From the NCBI RefSeq assembly GCF_029975155.1, contig NZ_JARKPQ010000183.1:1-61147 (forward strand): a stretch of DNA of 61,147 nt, written 5' to 3'. Positions 58,671-61,147 of the stretch are shown here, in pieces. A model generated the notes under the pieces. It saw only the letters and a list, made by a program, of their open reading frames with translations. It had not been told where the DNA came from and did no database searches. The DNA comes from Propionicimonas sp. (GTDB lineage: Bacteria > Actinomycetota > Actinomycetes > Propionibacteriales > Propionibacteriaceae). Position numbers and translations under genes: made by a program. Positions within the stretch are counted from its first letter, which is position 1. Every line of letters begins with the position of its first letter.

Positions 58671-60452
58671 ATGACAACACTCGATCTCCCTGCCGGACTC
58701 GACCTGGCCGGACTCCGCGCCCTCGCCCGGACCCGACCGGCACCCGGCGGGACCACGTCCGATCCCGACGGACTGCTGCCGGCGATCTCCTACCTGCGGG
58801 TCTCCACCAAGGACCAGGCCACCCGCAACGGACTGGATGAAGGCCTGTCCCTGCCGGCCCAGCGGGAGGCCGCCGACCGAAAAGCCCAGCAGCTCGGCGC
58901 GGTCATCGTCAAGGAGTTCATCGAACCCGGCGAGTCAGCCAAGACCACCAACCGGCGTGCCCTTCAGGACATGCTCGGCTACGTCGCCGAGCACCCCGTC
59001 CGCTACTGCATCATCAACAAGGTCGACCGGCTCGCCCGCAACCGCCTCGACGACGCGATCATCCACGCCACCCTCCGCGACGCCGGTGTCGCCCTCGTGT
59101 CGGTCACCGAGAATATCGACGAAACCCCCTCGGGCATGCTGATGCACGGCATCATGGCCTCCATCGCCGAGTTCTACTCCCTCAACCTCGCCCAAGAAGT
59201 CGTCAAGGGCATGGTCCAGAAAGCCGAGATCGGCGGCACCCCCACCCGGGCGCCCATCGGCTACCTCAACACCCGCACCACCGACCCGCAGGGCCACGAG
59301 GTCCGCGACGTCGAAATCGACCCCGAGCGCGCCGATCTGATCCGGTTCGCGTTCACCGCCTACGCCACCGGCGACTGGTCGCTGTCCACCCTCGCCCGCG
59401 AGCTGGAAACCCGCGGGCTGACCACCCGCCCCACCCCCTCCCAGCCCGCCAAGCCGCTGACCACCACAGGGCTGCACAAGATCCTGACCAACCCCTACTA
59501 CCACGGCGCCGTCACCTTCCGCGGCGTCACCTACGACGGCGCCCACACCCCGCTGGTGGACGTCGAGACCTGGCTGCACGTGCAGAGCGTGCTCAACTCC
59601 AAGAACGCTGTCGGGGAACGCCCCCAGAAGTACGACCACTACCTCAAAGGCAGCCTGTACTGCACGTGCGGCGCCAAACTCATCATCGAACGTCCCCGCG
59701 ACAAGGCCGGCGACCGGTACGAGTACTTCACCTGCTCAGGGCGCCGCCGCAAGAACGGCTGCACCCGCAGCGCGATCCTCGCCGCCAGGATCGAGGACCG
59801 CATCGAGGCCGCCTACGGCAGCAACGGACTCACCGCCGACGAAGCCGCACACGTCCGCGCCGTGCTGCGCCAGGTGTTCGACCAGCTCGAAGCCGCCAGC
59901 GGCGACGAACGCGCCGTCCTGACCGCCCAACGCGACAAGCTCGAAGCCGAACGCCTCAAACTCGTCCAAGCCCACTACGCCGACGCGATCCCCCTCGACC
60001 TGCTCAAGACCGAACAAGACCGCATCCGCACCAGCCTCGACCAGATCACCGGCCGGCTCGACACCCTCGCCACCACCTACAGCAGCGCCCGCGAGGGACT
60101 CGACCACATCGCCGACATCCTCACCGACGCCGGCGACCTCTACACCAAGTGCGAACCCACTGAACGCCGCATCCTCAACCGCGCCCTGTTCACCCGAATC
60201 ATCATCGACGAGGACGAACACCCCACCTTCGTGCCAGCCGAGCCCGTCGCCAGCGTCCTCGCCCACGCACACAGCGGCACGACAACCCAACCAGGCCCGG
60301 ACACGAACTTGCCCCGCCATCAGACGGGGCAAGTTTCGATTTTCTCGACTTACGTGGAGCATAGGGGATTCGAACCCCTGACCTTCTCATTGCGAACGAG
60401 ACGCGCTACCAACTGCGCCAATGCCCCAGGACCGTTTTTGCGGTACCCCTAG
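58671..60452 (+). CDS. Large serine recombinase (site-specific integrase of the ICE)
   Basis: 593 residues from ATG 58671. The resolvase domain has LLPAISYLRVSTKDQATRNG (catalytic Ser), IINKVDRLARNRLDDAII and GMLMHGIMASIAEFYSLNLA. The recombinase domain has APIGYLNTR and TTGLHKILTNPYYHGAVTFR. The zinc ribbon is LYCTCGAKLIIERPRDK with FTCSGRRRKNGC, followed by a coiled coil (AVLTAQRDKLEAERLKLVQA). The last ~30 residues (VEHRGFEPLTFSLRTRRATN...) are antisense tRNA-Ala sequence, so the C-terminus is supplied by the attachment site. It integrates and excises the element at the tRNA gene. Confidence 0.92.
   Translation: MTTLDLPAGLDLAGLRALARTRPAPGGTTSDPDGLLPAISYLRVSTKDQATRNGLDEGLSLPAQREAADRKAQQLGAVIVKEFIEPGESAKTTNRRALQDMLGYVAEHPVRYCIINKVDRLARNRLDDAIIHATLRDAGVALVSVTENIDETPSGMLMHGIMASIAEFYSLNLAQEVVKGMVQKAEIGGTPTRAPIGYLNTRTTDPQGHEVRDVEIDPERADLIRFAFTAYATGDWSLSTLARELETRGLTTRPTPSQPAKPLTTTGLHKILTNPYYHGAVTFRGVTYDGAHTPLVDVETWLHVQSVLNSKNAVGERPQKYDHYLKGSLYCTCGAKLIIERPRDKAGDRYEYFTCSGRRRKNGCTRSAILAARIEDRIEAAYGSNGLTADEAAHVRAVLRQVFDQLEAASGDERAVLTAQRDKLEAERLKLVQAHYADAIPLDLLKTEQDRIRTSLDQITGRLDTLATTYSSAREGLDHIADILTDAGDLYTKCEPTERRILNRALFTRIIIDEDEHPTFVPAEPVASVLAHAHSGTTTQPGPDTNLPRHQTGQVSIFSTYVEHRGFEPLTFSLRTRRATNCANAPGPFLRYP
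60306..60343 (+). terminator. Hairpin inside the 3' end of the recombinase frame
   Basis: AACTTGCCCCG (60306-60316) pairs perfectly with CGGGGCAAGTT (60325-60335), followed by TCGATTTT. It looks like an intrinsic terminator for plus-strand transcription, yet lies before the recombinase stop codon. Read from the other side it follows the tRNA gene. Confidence 0.7.
60355..60427 (-). tRNA. tRNA-Ala (CGC), integration target
   Basis: 73 nt on the minus strand. The acceptor stem is GGGGCAT/ATGCTCC, the D-arm GGCGCAGTTGGTAGCGC-like, the anticodon stem-loop TCTCG-TTCGCAA-TGAGA with anticodon CGC (reads GCG, Ala), and the T-arm AGGGG-TTCGAAT-CCCCT. No CCA is encoded. The 3' end faces the recombinase, the usual arrangement for an ICE integrated at a tRNA 3' end. 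Confidence 0.95.
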
Positions 60453-60564
60453 ATGGTACACGACCTCGTCCCTGACCCCTAATCGACGCCCGCCGGCGAG
60501 ATTTCCGCACCTCTGCGACCGCCGCGAGACCACTCGGTACCCCTGCCGAGCCGCATCGACAGGA

Positions 60565-61147
60565 CTACTCGCCGATCGCCGCAGGCAACTCGTCCCGAGC
60601 ATCGACGCGCCCACCGACGGGCCGCTCCGCGGTGACCGGAACACCCAGCTCGCTGGACGCAACCGGCGCGGCCAAGTCGATCGTCCGCACCGAACGCGGC
60701 AGAAGCGGCCGCGAAACGTAGGTCGTCGGCGTCACCGGGATCGGATCCCACAGCGACCCGAGGGACTCACCGATCGAGCCGGCCAGGTCGATCGAACGTT
60801 CGGTCTCGGTCTTCGGTTCAGCTTCGTCCCGGGCAGTGTGAGACGGATCGCCGATCACGATGGTCATCTCCTCGTCGCCGAACATGAGTTCCTCACGCTC
60901 GGCTTCGAGCATGCGGTCGATGGTCACCACACTGATGCGGCTGAGGATCATCCAGCCGATCAGCAGGACGACCGGTAGCACGACCCACCAGTGCGAGATC
61001 GGCAGGACGAACGGCGCCACCACACCGACCACCAGCATCGCCAGATGCACCAGCAGGCCCGCCTTGCGGCGCCGCATCGCGGTATGGGAAATCTTGCGCA
61101 GATCACGCCGGGCGGCCCGCCGGGTGTGCGGGGTCGAAACCTGGGCG
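60565..61147 (-). CDS. GlpR-like membrane protein, host chromosome (5' truncated by window)
   Basis: The frame is open to the window edge; the stop is at 60565-60567. Visible residues begin AQVSTPHTRRAARRDLRKIS, then come two membrane helices (AGLLVHLAMLVVGVVAPFVL and WWVVLPVVLLIGWMILSRIS) and a long charged cytoplasmic tail. This matches the layout of GlpR, the membrane receptor of gephyrin-like Glp in actinobacteria; I recall it near a tRNA-Ala in some genomes. It marks chromosomal DNA outside the element. The family call is tentative. Confidence 0.55.
   Translation of the reverse strand, partial: AQVSTPHTRRAARRDLRKISHTAMRRRKAGLLVHLAMLVVGVVAPFVLPISHWWVVLPVVLLIGWMILSRISVVTIDRMLEAEREELMFGDEEMTIVIGDPSHTARDEAEPKTETERSIDLAGSIGESLGSLWDPIPVTPTTYVSRPLLPRSVRTIDLAAPVASSELGVPVTAERPVGGRVDARDELPAAIGE

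Overview
The window is high-GC actinobacterial DNA. GTG starts are common, coding regions are G/C-rich at the third codon position, genes overlap by ATGA/GTGA, and a Lsr2-family remnant, an actinobacterial-type SOS box and an AfsA homologue are present. It is dominated by one integrative and conjugative element (ICE). The right edge is visible: a large serine recombinase gene (58671-60452) reads straight into a tRNA-Ala(CGC) gene (60355-60427, minus strand), followed by what looks like host chromosome (a GlpR-like membrane protein gene running off the window). The left end of the element is not identifiable here.

Layout. (1) 1-1.7 kb: end of an unknown gene, a two-HTH DNA-binding protein, a small membrane protein and a broken lsr2. 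(2) 1.9-8.1 kb, minus strand: a tightly overlapping putative DNA-conflict operon made of a C5-cytosine methyltransferase with an unusual C-terminal extension, a protein with two GHKL ATPase domains (Hsp90/MORC-like plus histidine kinase), and a receiver-domain protein, with a Vsr-type nuclease upstream. (3) 8.3-12.6 kb: MobF relaxase-helicase (TraA type), then an SOS-box-controlled small gene. (4) 12.7-34.4 kb: lower-GC cargo coding for two class II lanthipeptides. An AfsA-type signal synthase and a TetR receptor gene are divergent from an NADP-binding reductase gene. Then come lanT-lanM1-lanA1 (minus), a LanFEG-like immunity ABC transporter (minus), a two-component system (plus), lanA2-lanM2-exporter (plus), a second paralogous TetR (minus) and a second immunity-type ABC transporter (plus). 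LanA2 carries an actagardine/michiganin-type core; LanA1 has a double-glycine leader and an unusual longer core. (5) 34.8-60.4 kb, plus strand: conserved ICE backbone with AraC regulator, primase-polymerase, DUF2637/Spd-like protein, ParB-like protein, cell-wall hydrolase, VirB6-like, SCO6880-type, VirB4-like ATPase, VirD4/TraG coupling protein, DNA methylase, SSB, DUF4913 protein and recombinase. A short cargo insert (TetR, membrane protein, GNAT acetyltransferase) sits at 43.2-45.2 kb.

How it may work together. Four copies of a related operator, sharing TGTAACGT, sit at the tetR1/reductase divergent promoter, upstream of tetR2, in the lanA1 promoter spacer and at the lanA2 promoter. The simplest reading is a butyrolactone-like signalling circuit (AfsA homologue plus reductase make the signal, two TetR paralogues sense it) that switches on two lantibiotics and their immunity in step with cell density, all on a mobile element. 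This circuit is inferred from the sequence; no step has been tested. Each lanA is separated from its lanM by a long perfect hairpin, suggesting attenuated read-through into the modification gene.
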